A stretch of DNA of 64,000 bases from Hoeflea_A sp965228435 (GCA_965228435.1 OZ245818.1:3100001-3164000); one strand, 5' to 3'. Shown: positions 25,074-34,072, counted from the stretch's first letter. Program-made: numbers and translations. Notes: generated by a model not told the origin, from the sequence alone.

Positions 25074-26354
25074 TCAACCGAAAATCAGATTTGGAATGAA
25101 CAGCGAGATGCCGGGCACATAGGTGACGATCAGCAGCACCGCGATGTTTGCCACCACGAACGGCCAGACGCCGCTGATGATCGTCATGACCGGTTTGTCG
25201 AGCGTCGATGAGGCGACGAAGATGTCGAGTCCGAAGGGCGGCGTGATCATGCCCAGGCTGATGTTGAGGGTGACAATCATGCCGAAATGGATCGGGTCGA
25301 CGCCCAGCGCCGTTGCCACCGGAAACAGCGGTGGCACCAGAATGAGAAGCGCTGAGTTCGGATCGATGAACATGCCGGCGATGAGGAAACAGACATTGAC
25401 CACCAGCAAAAACGTGATCGGTCCGGCATCGATCGCCGTCAGAAATTCGCTGATATGGGTGGGAACCTGGGCCAGGGTGACGAAGAAGGACAGGACACCG
25501 CCCATCGCCAGCAGAATGAAGATGATCGCGGTCGATATTGCCGCCTTCTCGGTGATGTCGACCAACTGGGCGAACGACAATTCGCGAAAGACGACCATCT
25601 CGACGAGGATCGCGTAGACGACGCTGACAGCGGCCGCTTCCGTTGGCGTGAAGTATCCCGAATAGATGCCGCCGAGAATGATCACCGGCATGCCGAGGGC
25701 CCAGCCCGCCGCCTTCAACGCAGCGAGTTTCTGGGCTGCCGTCGTTCTTTCGGACGGTTTGATTCCGCTGCGTCTGGCTTCCCAGACGACGAGGGTGGCA
25801 AAGGCCAGACCAAGGACAAGTCCAACCGCCAGCCCGCCGGCGAACAGCCGGGCGATCGACGATCCCGTCATCCATCCGTAGATGATGAAGGTGATCGATG
25901 GCGGGATCAGCAGGGCGGTTTCCGCACTGGCCACGAGCAAACCCAGGCTGAAGCGATCGGAAAATCCGCTGGCGCGCATTTCCGGGTACACCATGCGCCC
26001 CATGGCGGCCACGGTCGCCGGCGCCGAGCCGGAAACGGAGCCGAACGCCATCGATCCGCCGATAACGGTATGACCCATGCCGCCGGCGGTGTGGCCGATC
26101 AGGGCGCGGACCAGACCAGTCAGCCGCTTGGCAATCTGTCCGGACCCCATCAATTGAGCGGCCAGGATGAAAAACGGTATGGCCAGCAAAGTCGTGTGAT
26201 CGATCCCGCCCAGGGTTTTCTGGATAAAGGCGAGATCCGGCATGCTGCCGTAAAAGATCGTCTTGGTGGCAAGCGCGGGAATTCCCAGCACCAGGAACAT
26301 CTCGAAGCCCAGGACCAGCAGAAACAGGGCAAGCAGGATGACGACAAACAACAT
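25074..26354 (-). CDS. TRAP transporter large permease (DctM)
   Basis: 426 residues, about 12 membrane helices, with family motifs GGSMAFGSVSGSAPATVAAMG, PPSITFIIYG and IDPNSALLILVPPLFPVA. DctM carries the solute across the inner membrane using a sodium gradient. The first codon overlaps the dctQ stop. It lies directly upstream of the pyrK-like gene (gap of 11 bases), so transport and pyrimidine enzymes are one operon. That link is the main clue to the cargo, perhaps orotate, dihydroorotate or carbamoylaspartate. Confidence 0.9.
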   Translation of the reverse strand: MLFVVILLALFLLVLGFEMFLVLGIPALATKTIFYGSMPDLAFIQKTLGGIDHTTLLAIPFFILAAQLMGSGQIAKRLTGLVRALIGHTAGGMGHTVIGGSMAFGSVSGSAPATVAAMGRMVYPEMRASGFSDRFSLGLLVASAETALLIPPSITFIIYGWMTGSSIARLFAGGLAVGLVLGLAFATLVVWEARRSGIKPSERTTAAQKLAALKAAGWALGMPVIILGGIYSGYFTPTEAAAVSVVYAILVEMVVFRELSFAQLVDITEKAAISTAIIFILLAMGGVLSFFVTLAQVPTHISEFLTAIDAGPITFLLVVNVCFLIAGMFIDPNSALLILVPPLFPVATALGVDPIHFGMIVTLNISLGMITPPFGLDIFVASSTLDKPVMTIISGVWPFVVANIAVLLIVTYVPGISLFIPNLIFG

Positions 26355-26875
26355 CAGATCTGCTCCTCACCGGATTGCGGCGAGGGATCGTCAGCGGCGG
26401 CGAAGCGGTCGATCACGCCGAAGAAGCTCAGCCCGTATCGAAGGGCGAGAAGGGCGAAGCCGATAACCGGCGCCGCATAGATCCAGCCCATGGGGATGTC
26501 GAGCGTGGGGCTGCGCTGCCCGGTGCGCAGGACAAAAACGATGAGATGCCAGCCGAGATAGGCCATGTAGCAGGAAAACAGGAAGCCGGTGGCATCGATC
26601 AATTTCAGAACGGGAATTCTGTACCGGTCGGGCATCATGTTGCGGACGGTGTCGATGCCAACGTGGCGGCCGCGCTCGAGAGCAATCCCGAGGGCGACGA
26701 ACACCAGGAAAATGTTCATCAGGCGAACGGCTTCCTCGATCCAGGCAAACTGGCTGGCGAGGGTGCCGCCGATTTCCCGGGTCACAACGTTGAGGAAGAA
26801 GAGGGCGACCATGGCCAGGAAAACTGTGACCAGAAAGATCCGTTCGAAACGCCTTAAGAGTGCCAATGCAGCCAT
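26354..26875 (-). CDS. TRAP transporter small permease (DctQ)
   Basis: 173 residues with four membrane helices (IFLVTVFLAMVALFFLNVV, FLVFVALGIALERGRHVGID, LIDATGFLFSCYMAYLGWHL, WIYAAPVIGFALLALRYGLSF), the DctQ size and pattern including the conserved ERGRHVGID loop. It forms a complex with the DctM protein encoded next. A strong hairpin separates it from the binding-protein gene upstream. Confidence 0.88.
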   Translation of the reverse strand: MAALALLRRFERIFLVTVFLAMVALFFLNVVTREIGGTLASQFAWIEEAVRLMNIFLVFVALGIALERGRHVGIDTVRNMMPDRYRIPVLKLIDATGFLFSCYMAYLGWHLIVFVLRTGQRSPTLDIPMGWIYAAPVIGFALLALRYGLSFFGVIDRFAAADDPSPQSGEEQI

Positions 26876-26916
26876 GGTGCCGCTCCGCCCCAGGAAAGTT
26901 GATTGGTGAAAATGAC

Positions 26917-26943
26917 TGCGGCGGCGAATTGCTCGCCGCCGCA
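26917..26943 (-). terminator. Strong hairpin between dctP and dctQ
   Basis: Perfect 11-bp arms (TGCGGCGGCGA and its complement) enclose a 5-base loop. It follows the dctP stop on the minus strand and is trailed by a weak T stretch, so it may act as a partial terminator or mRNA stabiliser giving more binding protein than permease. Confidence 0.65.
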
Positions 26944-26966
26944 GGCGTTCTTCGGAATTGTTCCGG

Positions 26967-27995
26967 TCAGTTCTGCTTGGAATATTCCTGTTCGTAGAGT
27001 CCGATCAGATCCTTGCCGGGCTGGCCGGCGCGATCGACATAGGCGGCGCGCGCCTTGTCATACATTTTGGCCCGCAGTTCATCTTTCTCTTCCGGTGAGG
27101 CAACACGGACGTTGATTCCGCTTTCCTTGATGGCGTCCAATGCGGCGGTGACAGCCTGTGCCTTGTGGGCGCGAAGCTCGGGAACGACCTCGGCGAACGC
27201 CTGGGTGATGACATCGCGATATTCCTCGGGCAGGTTTTGCCACCAGGTCGGATTGAACAGGACCACGTCCTCCATGGCGCCGTGTTCGGAAACGACCAGG
27301 TAGTTCTGAACCTCGTGGAATTTCATGCGCTGGATCGTGTCGAGCGGGTTTTCCTGGCCGTCGACAACCCCAGTCTGCAGTGACGTGTAAAGCTCTCCGA
27401 ACGGCAGTGCGATGGCCGATGCTCCGAGTGCGTCAAACTGTTCGATAAGGATTTTCGAATCCATCACACGGAACTTTTGCCCGTCAAAGGAATTGATGTC
27501 GTCTAACGGCTTGCGTGAGGTGAAGTTCTTGCGGCCGTTGGGCCACAGGGCCACGCCGACAACACCTTTGGCGTTGAACGAATCGAGCAACGCCTTGCCG
27601 AACGGGCCTTCGCGCAGGGTCTGCGCGGCATCCTCGTCCGCGGGCAGAAGAAAAGGGATGTCCAATACCGAAACGGTTGGATTGAAACCGCCGAGAAATG
27701 CTGCCGGCGAAACGGTCGCCTCGATCACGCCGAGCTGAACCCCTTCGGTCATGACCCGCTGATTGCCGAGCTGCGCCTGGGGGAAAATCTGAAACTCGAC
27801 CGCGCCGTTCGTTCTTTCGGCGACGAGATCCGCAACCTTCTCAAGATGGACGTGTCGTGACTGCTGTGGCGATTCCAGGTGGCCGATCTTGGCGGTGAAA
27901 TCGGCCGCCAGCGCAAGGTTGATGGACAGCGCCAGGCTTGTCGTGATCACTCCAGCTGCAAGAAATCCTGTAAATTTGCCGATTCGAGTTTTCAT
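26967..27995 (-). CDS. TRAP transporter substrate-binding protein (DctP)
   Basis: 342 residues from ATG 27995, with a purine-rich AGAGAGGAC ahead. The signal peptide (GFLAAGVITTSLALSINLALAADF) targets the periplasm. The mature protein has the DctP fold, with the Arg-containing carboxylate clamp segment GQKFRVMDSKILIEQFDALGASAIALPFGELYTSLQTGVVDGQENPL. This favours an organic acid ligand. It heads the TRAP-pyrimidine operon and faces a divergent XRE regulator across 146 bases. Confidence 0.88.
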   Translation of the reverse strand: MKTRIGKFTGFLAAGVITTSLALSINLALAADFTAKIGHLESPQQSRHVHLEKVADLVAERTNGAVEFQIFPQAQLGNQRVMTEGVQLGVIEATVSPAAFLGGFNPTVSVLDIPFLLPADEDAAQTLREGPFGKALLDSFNAKGVVGVALWPNGRKNFTSRKPLDDINSFDGQKFRVMDSKILIEQFDALGASAIALPFGELYTSLQTGVVDGQENPLDTIQRMKFHEVQNYLVVSEHGAMEDVVLFNPTWWQNLPEEYRDVITQAFAEVVPELRAHKAQAVTAALDAIKESGINVRVASPEEKDELRAKMYDKARAAYVDRAGQPGKDLIGLYEQEYSKQN

Positions 27996-28141
27996 TCTGT
28001 CCTCTCTGGTTAACAATCCTTGGTTTTCCGCAAGGGTAACGCTCGTCGCGTCGCAATGTCAAGACAGTTCTCAATTTTGAGATTTGTCTTTGCTTGTTCG
28101 AAGTTTTGCGAGAAATTGTCATTTACGAGATGGTGTGCTAG

Positions 28142-29074
28142 GTGAGGGAAACGTCGCAATCATCCTCACAGGTGCCGAATTTGACGGAGCAAGCCATCTC
28201 GATCGAGGACGTCGGACAGCGCCTGAAGGCCTTCCGTTTGGGTGCCGGTCTGAGCCCGGAGGAACTTGCCTCAAAGGCAGGTGTCTCCCGGGCTGCCATT
28301 TACCGATATGAATCCGGTCAGCCGCCGAAAGTGGATACGCTTGGCAAGATTGCCGAACTTCTGGGCGTGTCCCTGCCCACCCTGCTCGGTGTGGGAGTGG
28401 AGTACATCGCCTCTGCGGTCAGCTTCTTTGAGCGCATGCGGCAGCTGGAGGAGGATGTTGACCAGATCTGCGTGCTGTTCGGGCCGGTTTCCTACCTCCT
28501 GACCACCGACCTTTACGACCGGACGCTGCCGAGCGTGTTGCGGGAGAGCATTCCGCACGACGTCGCGGATCGCGATCGATCTCTCAAGGAGATCGACACG
28601 CTGCTTGGCATCTTGCGAGCCCGCAAGGCGATGTTTCGGCAACGAGCGCCGGGCATTGTCAGTCTGGTCTCCGCCGAAGAGCTCGAACAGTTTCTGCGCC
28701 TCGGCTTCATCGGCGCTTATGATCCACCCGGGGTGGATCTGCAGGAGCGGCGAGACGCGGCGCGCGTCGAAATCGAAAACATCGTCGACATGCTTCGAAC
28801 GCATCCCATCGGCGTTCAGATCGGCATCGTGGTCGACTCCATGCCCGGCGCCAGTTTTCAGCTGTTCAAGAAAGCCAACAGGACGTCCGTGGCCGTCAGC
28901 CCTTTCAGGCTGGGCGCGTTTGCCAATGTGCGCCTCGGCGTGGCCACGATCAGCGCCGCCGCCGATGCGGTCGAGCTTTATGCGTCCATGACCGATCAGC
29001 TCTGGCGGCGCAGCCTGAAGGGCGATCAGGCGGCCGACTTTATCGAGAGCAACATTCTGCGGAAGGCGCGTTGA
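28142..29074 (+). CDS. XRE-family regulator, probable control of the TRAP/pyrimidine operon
   Basis: 310 residues starting at a GTG. The N-terminal Cro/CI-type helix-turn-helix (DVGQRLKAFRLGAGLSPEELASKAGVSRAAIYRYESGQPP) is followed by a ~230-residue C-terminal domain that looks like an effector domain and lacks a cupin signature. It is divergent from dctP. The gap contains TCTCAATTTTGAGA (about 28070-28082), an imperfect palindrome, and a related GCGAGAAATTGTC, possible operators. Regulators of this shape are often found beside TRAP operons; the ligand is not known. Confidence 0.8.
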   Translation: MRETSQSSSQVPNLTEQAISIEDVGQRLKAFRLGAGLSPEELASKAGVSRAAIYRYESGQPPKVDTLGKIAELLGVSLPTLLGVGVEYIASAVSFFERMRQLEEDVDQICVLFGPVSYLLTTDLYDRTLPSVLRESIPHDVADRDRSLKEIDTLLGILRARKAMFRQRAPGIVSLVSAEELEQFLRLGFIGAYDPPGVDLQERRDAARVEIENIVDMLRTHPIGVQIGIVVDSMPGASFQLFKKANRTSVAVSPFRLGAFANVRLGVATISAAADAVELYASMTDQLWRRSLKGDQAADFIESNILRKAR

Positions 29075-29141
29075 GGAACAGTTGGCTCAAGTTACTTTGG
29101 GTGCAGAATGCACCGCTGGTCGATCAGACCGGACTATAGGT

Positions 29142-29489
29142 TCAGCCTCCGCTTATGCGGGTCAACATCCTTCGCTGGTGATCCTGCCCGCCGAAAAACA
29201 CGGCCAGGATACGGATTTCTTCTGTAGCTTCTTCGAGCGAGAAATAAAATATCGCGCGGTTTTTGGTGACGTGCCGAAGACCGGGCAATAGATCCGGATG
29301 GGCCGTACCTTGAAATGGTGCGCTGGCAATGGATTGCATGTCGTCTTCTATTGAACGTATGCGGTTAGCAGCCCGATCCAAAGCCTCAGGAAGTGTATCA
29401 CCCAACGTTAGATAGCTCTCCAGCAGGTGATCAAAGATCAGGTCTAGATCGAGATTGCTTTGCTTAGACCGAACAACCCTATAGGCCAT
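29142..29489 (-). CDS. ParE-family toxin
   Basis: 115 residues from ATG 29489. The RelE/ParE fold shows YRVVRSKQSNLDLDLIFDHLL at the start, DLLPGLRHVTKNRAIFYF in the middle and EIRILAVFFGGQDHQRRML at the end, the last with the usual late Arg residues. The start overlaps the antitoxin gene's end by 11 bases, the standard antitoxin-first arrangement. ParE toxins inhibit gyrase; RelE-like ones cleave mRNA, and sequence alone does not fully separate these. Confidence 0.82.
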   Translation of the reverse strand: MAYRVVRSKQSNLDLDLIFDHLLESYLTLGDTLPEALDRAANRIRSIEDDMQSIASAPFQGTAHPDLLPGLRHVTKNRAIFYFSLEEATEEIRILAVFFGGQDHQRRMLTRISGG

Positions 29490-29748
29490 GCGCCGCCCTT
29501 TTTGCGGCAATCATCGCCTCCGTATCGGCCCGGCCCTCTTCGATCGAGACAAATTCGCCAGTCATCCGCTCTTCGAGCAATATGCGAAGCGCGGTAAGTT
29601 CCGCATCCCTTAGCTCGGTTTCCTCGCGAACAAGCTCAAGCCCGCGTTGCACTACCGCGCTCAGACTCGAATAACGTCCATTCTCGACGAGTTTGCGGGC
29701 GTAATCATTCTGTTGATCTGAGATGGATACTGAGGCTTTGACAGACAT
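29479..29748 (-). CDS. ParD-family antitoxin
   Basis: 89 residues. The N-terminal ribbon-helix-helix is clear (KASVSISDQQNDYARKLVENGRYSSLSAVVQRGLELV) and the acidic C-terminal tail would bind the toxin. Two adjacent ATGs at 29751 and 29748 are equivalent; AAAGGAG lies upstream. The nearby GAGTACTACTC is near-palindromic and a likely autoregulatory operator. It lies just outside the XRE regulator gene, at the edge of the core region. Confidence 0.85.
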   Translation of the reverse strand: MSVKASVSISDQQNDYARKLVENGRYSSLSAVVQRGLELVREETELRDAELTALRILLEERMTGEFVSIEEGRADTEAMIAAKRAAHGL

Positions 29749-29854
29749 CACATGGCTCCTTTCGGTCCAAGAGTACTACTCAGTAGCATCTAGGTCAAAA
29801 AGCGCTTTGTCCTATCCGAATCCGGGACAACGGGCGATCTTGGTAGAGCTCTGC

Positions 29855-31084
29855 TCAAATCGCCTCGCCGCGCAGCAGGCGCGGCCCGGCTGGACTGGAG
29901 AGGCCGGCGGCCTGGCGGATGAAGAAGCTTTTGAGTGATGGCATGCGTTCGACCAAGCCGAGGCCGACATCGCGCAGGGCGCGCACGGGGGCAATGTCGT
30001 TTGAGAAGAGCCGGTTGAGCACGTCGGTGGTGACGCCCATCTGGAAGGTGTCGAAACGGCGCCAGACCTGGTAGCGCTCGAGCACCGACAAGGTGCCGAT
30101 ATCGAGGCCGAGGCGGTCGGCCTCGACGACGGTTTCGGCGAGCGCCGCAACGTCGCGGAAACCGAGGTTGAGGCCCTGGCCGGCGATTGGGTGGATGCCG
30201 TGGGCAGCGTCGCCCGCCAATGCCAGGCGCGGGGCGATGAATTCGCGCGCCAGGGTCAGGCCGAGCGGGAAGGCCTTGCGGCCTCCAACCACTTCCAGCG
30301 TGCCGAGCTTGTGGCCGAAGCGGCGCTCCAGTTCGGCTTCGAAAACCAGGTCGTCGGACGCGACCAGCCGGTCGGCTTCTTCCGTGCGTTCGGTCCAGAC
30401 CAGCGAGGAGCGGTTGCCGGTCAGCGGCAATATGGCAAAGGGGCCGGCCGGCAGGAAATGTTCTTCGGCGCGGCCTTCATGCGGCCGCTCATGCGCCACC
30501 GTGGTGACGATGCCGGACTGGCCGTAGGACCAGTGCACCGTCTTGATGCCGGCCATGTCGCGCAGCTTGGAGCGCACGCCATCCGCGGCGACAAGCAGTT
30601 TCGTGTGGATCGTCCTTCCGTCGCCGAGTGTCACCTCCATGGCCGCACCGATTTCCTGGAAGCCGTCAACGGTCACGCCCTGCTCGATCACGACACCGAG
30701 GGCGTCTGCGCGGGCGCGCAACGCGCCGACCAGAGCGACATTCGGCACCATGTGGGCGAAAGGCTCGCCTGGTGCAATGTCGCCGTCGAAGGTCAGGAAC
30801 ACCGGGCGCACCGGATCGGCGGTGCGCGAGTCCGTGACGATCATGTCGGTGATCGGCTGGGCTTCGGGAGCGATGGCCTCCCAGGCCTCGAGCTGCTCCA
30901 GCATGCGGCAGGCGCCAGCGGCGATGGCCGAGGCGCGTTCGTCCTTTTTCCAGACGTCTTTCGGCGCCGCGTCGACAACGAGGACCGACAGGTGCGGCGC
31001 TGCCGACTTGATCGCGACGCCGGCCGAAATGCCGACATAGCCGCCTCCGCCGATCAGAATGTCGACCGCCTGTGGTTTGGTCAT
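29855..31084 (-). CDS. UbiH/UbiF/COQ6-type FAD monooxygenase
   Basis: 409 residues from ATG 31084 (GGAGG eight bases ahead; a GTG two codons earlier is the alternative). The N-terminal FAD motif is VDILIGGGGYVGISAGVAIKSA, the middle DG motif is LLVAADGVRSKLRDMAG and the GD motif is LALAGDAAHGIHPIAGQGLNLGFRDVAAL. It would hydroxylate the ubiquinone ring precursor. The first glycine-rich motif reads GGGGYVG rather than GxGxxG with Pro or Ala, a small variation. It is divergent from tesB with a ~110-base shared promoter region. Confidence 0.85.
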   Translation of the reverse strand: MTKPQAVDILIGGGGYVGISAGVAIKSAAPHLSVLVVDAAPKDVWKKDERASAIAAGACRMLEQLEAWEAIAPEAQPITDMIVTDSRTADPVRPVFLTFDGDIAPGEPFAHMVPNVALVGALRARADALGVVIEQGVTVDGFQEIGAAMEVTLGDGRTIHTKLLVAADGVRSKLRDMAGIKTVHWSYGQSGIVTTVAHERPHEGRAEEHFLPAGPFAILPLTGNRSSLVWTERTEEADRLVASDDLVFEAELERRFGHKLGTLEVVGGRKAFPLGLTLAREFIAPRLALAGDAAHGIHPIAGQGLNLGFRDVAALAETVVEADRLGLDIGTLSVLERYQVWRRFDTFQMGVTTDVLNRLFSNDIAPVRALRDVGLGLVERMPSLKSFFIRQAAGLSSPAGPRLLRGEAI

Positions 31085-31192
31085 CGTCACGTCCTCCGGA
31101 TGGTCCGGCGGTTGCGCTCTTCGGACCTGTCTCTATAAGTCCGACTATACAGGCCTGATGAGGCCAAAAAAACACCGACCGGGAGTTTCATA

Positions 31193-32059
31193 ATGTCGCG
31201 TGCCATGGAGAACCTTCTGTCGATCCTCGACTTGGAACGGCTGGAGCAGGACCTTTATCGCGGCAACAGCCCGCAGGTCGGATGGCAGCGGGTGTTCGGC
31301 GGGCAGGTGATCGCCCAGGCCCTGGTCGCCGCCCAGCGCACGATGGACGAAGACCGGCACGTGCATTCCCTGCATGGTTACTTCATGCGACCGGGTGATC
31401 CCGAGGTGCCGATCATCTATGAGGTCGACCGGATCCGCGACGGCAAGAGCTTCAACACCCGCCGGGTGGTGGCAATCCAGCACGGCCGCGCAATCTTTTC
31501 CTTGTCGGCGTCATTTCAGGTGGACGAACCGGGTCTCGATCACCAGATCGACATGCCCGACGTGCCAATGCCCGAAAGCCTGATCGGTGAAGCGGACCTG
31601 AAAGAGAGATTTCTCAAGAATGCTCCGGAGAACGTGCGCCGCTACTGGGAGCGCGAGCGGCCCATTGAAATGCGACCGATCTCGCTCGAGCATTACATTT
31701 CACGCGAAAAACTGGCGCCGGTGCAAAACATCTGGGTGCGCGCCAACGGAGCGGTGCCCGACGACCCGCGCATTCAGGCGGCAGTGCTTGCCTATCTGTC
31801 CGACATGACGCTGCTCGACACGTCGCTGTTTGCGCACGGCTTGTCGGTGTTTTCCGGCAAGATCCAGGCCGCCAGCCTGGACCATTCCATGTGGTTCCAC
31901 CGCCCATACGCCATGGACGACTGGATGCTTTACGCCCAGGACAGCCCCAGCACCAGCGGTGCGCGGGGTCTCAATCGCGGCGGACTTTACACGCGTGACG
32001 GCATGCTGATTGCCTCTGTCGCCCAGGAAGGCCTCATTCGACAGCGGCGCAAGGACTAA
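31193..32059 (+). CDS. tesB: Acyl-CoA thioesterase II
   Basis: 288 residues, standard TesB length, double hot-dog fold. VFGGQVIAQALVAAQRTM and HSLHGYFMRPGDP mark the first half; the second half carries the catalytic Asp region LAYLSDMTLLDTSLFAHG and HSMWFHRPYAMDDWMLY. It hydrolyses medium and long acyl-CoAs to free acids in the cytoplasm. In many Hyphomicrobiales it precedes glnK-amtB, as here. Confidence 0.92.
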   Translation: MSRAMENLLSILDLERLEQDLYRGNSPQVGWQRVFGGQVIAQALVAAQRTMDEDRHVHSLHGYFMRPGDPEVPIIYEVDRIRDGKSFNTRRVVAIQHGRAIFSLSASFQVDEPGLDHQIDMPDVPMPESLIGEADLKERFLKNAPENVRRYWERERPIEMRPISLEHYISREKLAPVQNIWVRANGAVPDDPRIQAAVLAYLSDMTLLDTSLFAHGLSVFSGKIQAASLDHSMWFHRPYAMDDWMLYAQDSPSTSGARGLNRGGLYTRDGMLIASVAQEGLIRQRRKD

Positions 32060-32080
32060 ATTTCAGGCAGTGATTAACTT

Positions 32081-32099
32081 TTGCACAATTTCTGTGCAA
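32081..32099. promoter_or_regulatory. NtrC-binding site upstream of glnK
   Basis: TTGCACAATTTCTGTGCAA is a dyad matching the NtrC consensus TGCAC-N7-GTGCA, placed about 105 bases before the -24/-12 element, a normal enhancer distance. It predicts activation of glnK-amtB under nitrogen limitation. Confidence 0.85.
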
Positions 32100-32184
32100 T
32101 TCCTGAGCATCACCGGGTATCCGGGTGACGGCGAGACTGAAATCTCGCAATAAAAACATTATCTTATCAAAATTTGACTCAAAC

Positions 32185-32200
32185 TGGCACGATCCTTGAT
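32185..32200 (+). promoter_or_regulatory. Sigma-54 promoter of glnK-amtB
   Basis: TGGCACGATCCTTGAT matches the -24 (TGGCAC) and -12 (TTGCW) elements, with the GG and G(C) dinucleotides 12 bases apart; the -12 reads TTGA. Its position downstream of the NtrC dyad and upstream of glnK gives strong support. Confidence 0.82.
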
Positions 32201-32336
32201 TCGTAAAGGGCGGGCCATCGGTCTTCCCGTGGAGGTCGACGGCCTGGCTATGCGTTAGCTGCCAGGAAAAGCACGCGTGGTCGCCGCTGACGGTGCAACC
32301 GTTCGGTGATCGCGCAAAACAAGGATGGACCAGCAA

Positions 32337-32675
32337 ATGAAAATCGTCACGGCAGTGATCAAGCCGTTCAAACTGGACGAGGTTCGGGAAGCCCTCACCG
32401 AGGTCGGGATACAGGGACTGACCGTTACCGAGGTGAAGGGCTACGGCCGCCAGAAGGGGCAGACCGAAATCTACAGGGGCACGGAATATGCCGTTGCCTT
32501 CCTGCCGAAGCTCAAAATCGAAATCGCCGTATCAGCCGATATGGCCGAGAAAACCATTGAAGCCATCGCCAACGCCGCCAAGACCGGCCAGATCGGCGAT
32601 GGAAAAATCTTCGTCTGTGACCTCGAGCAGGTCATGCGCATTCGCACGGGCGAGACCGGCGCAGACGCGCTCTAA
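32337..32675 (+). CDS. glnK: PII nitrogen regulatory protein GlnK
   Basis: 112 residues from ATG 32337. The T-loop holds Tyr51 in RGTEYAVAF, the uridylylation site, and the B-loop is KTGQIGDGKIFV. PII trimers bind ATP, ADP and 2-oxoglutarate, and GlnK blocks the AmtB channel when nitrogen is plentiful. It lies 20 bases before amtB, the near-universal glnK-amtB pairing, and is preceded by NtrC and sigma-54 sites. Confidence 0.95.
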   Translation: MKIVTAVIKPFKLDEVREALTEVGIQGLTVTEVKGYGRQKGQTEIYRGTEYAVAFLPKLKIEIAVSADMAEKTIEAIANAAKTGQIGDGKIFVCDLEQVMRIRTGETGADAL

Positions 32676-32695
32676 GTCAACAGGAGACTACCGAA

Positions 32696-34051
32696 ATGTC
32701 ATTGAAACCCCTTGCAAAGCCCCTTGCGGCGCTGCTTGTGATCGGAGCGCTTGCCGTGCCCGCCGTCGCCCAGGACGCGACTTCGGCGGCCGTTCCTGCC
32801 CATTCCGTCTTCATCTTCAACACGCTGCTGTTTCTGATCTCCGGCTTTCTGGTCATGTGGATGGCGGCCGGTTTCGCCATGCTGGAAGCGGGTATGGTGC
32901 GTTCCAAGAACGCCTCCATGCAGCTGACCAAGAACGTCGCGCTGTTTTCGCTGGCGGCCATCATGTACTACCTGGTCGGCTACAACCTGATGTACCCGCT
33001 GGGCAACTGGTCGATCGGCACCGATGACACCGGTGGCTACCTGGGCGCCTTCGGGGTGGCCGTTCTGGAAGCAGTCGGCGTTGCACCTGATGCGACGGAC
33101 GACCTGTCCTACGCTTCGACAGGCTCCGACTATTTCTTCCAGCTGATGTTCTGCGCCGCCACGGCCTCGATCGTTTCCGGCACGTTGGCAGAACGCATAA
33201 AGCTCTGGCCCTTCCTGATCTTCACGATCATTCTGACCGGCATTCTCTATCCGATCCAGGCCTCCTGGAAATGGGGCGGCGGTTTCCTTGACACGCAGCT
33301 TGGCTTCCTCGATTTCGCCGGCTCCACCGTTGTTCACTCCGTTGGCGGTTGGGCAGCTCTGACCGGCGCCATCATCCTCGGTGCGCGCAAGGGCAAATAC
33401 GGTCCGAAGGGCGAAGTCCATCCGATCCCGGGATCCAACATGCCCCTGGCTACGCTCGGCACGTTCATCCTCTGGCTTGGCTGGTTCGGCTTCAACGGCG
33501 GTTCTCAGCTGGCGGCCGGCTCGGTCGGTGACATTGCCGACGTGTCGCGCATCTTTGCCAACACCAATGCCGGTGCCGCCGGTGGTGCGGTCGCGGCTCT
33601 GATCCTGACGCAGATCCTCTACAAGAAGGTCGATATCACCATGGTCCTGAACGGCGCGCTCGCCGGACTGGTGTCGATCACCGCCGAACCGCTGACACCT
33701 TCCCTGGGTGCAGCCACCATCATCGGTGCAATCGGTGGCGTGATCGTCGTGTTCGCCGTGCCGATGCTTGACCGCATGAAGATCGACGACGTGGTCGGCG
33801 CCATTCCGGTCCACCTGTTCGCCGGCATCTGGGGAACCTTCGCCGTTGTCTTCACCAACAGCGATGCGACAATCTATGGTCAGGTGGCCTCGATCATCAT
33901 CGTCGGTGTGTTCATGGTCGTCACCTCAACAGTTGTGTGGCTGATCCTCAAGGGCACCATGGGTATCCGGGTCAGCGAAGAGGAAGAACTCGATGGTCTC
34001 GACAAGGTCGAGATCGGTATCGAGGCCTATCCGGAATTCACCAAGGTCTAG
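32696..34051 (+). CDS. amtB: Ammonium transporter AmtB
   Basis: 451 residues with an N-terminal signal peptide (AALLVIGALAVPAVAQD) and eleven membrane helices. The conserved conduction residues are present: Asp in LDFAGSTVVHSVGG with the first pore His, and the second His in IPVHLFAGIWG. The C-terminal tail (MGIRVSEEEELDGLDKVEIG) is the GlnK contact region. A good AGGAGA site lies ahead of the ATG. It imports ammonium under GlnK control and is followed by a terminator. Confidence 0.95.
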   Translation: MSLKPLAKPLAALLVIGALAVPAVAQDATSAAVPAHSVFIFNTLLFLISGFLVMWMAAGFAMLEAGMVRSKNASMQLTKNVALFSLAAIMYYLVGYNLMYPLGNWSIGTDDTGGYLGAFGVAVLEAVGVAPDATDDLSYASTGSDYFFQLMFCAATASIVSGTLAERIKLWPFLIFTIILTGILYPIQASWKWGGGFLDTQLGFLDFAGSTVVHSVGGWAALTGAIILGARKGKYGPKGEVHPIPGSNMPLATLGTFILWLGWFGFNGGSQLAAGSVGDIADVSRIFANTNAGAAGGAVAALILTQILYKKVDITMVLNGALAGLVSITAEPLTPSLGAATIIGAIGGVIVVFAVPMLDRMKIDDVVGAIPVHLFAGIWGTFAVVFTNSDATIYGQVASIIIVGVFMVVTSTVVWLILKGTMGIRVSEEEELDGLDKVEIGIEAYPEFTKV

Positions 34052-34072
34052 ACCCTCGGACCCTGGCAATAT

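Noticed and set aside
24217..26370. A 717-codon minus frame spanning the pyrK-like and dctM genes
   Set aside because: Only the 3' part encodes the PyrK-like protein; the upstream part is a shadow of dctM in another frame. A GTG with a good ribosome site at 25062 gives the correct gene.
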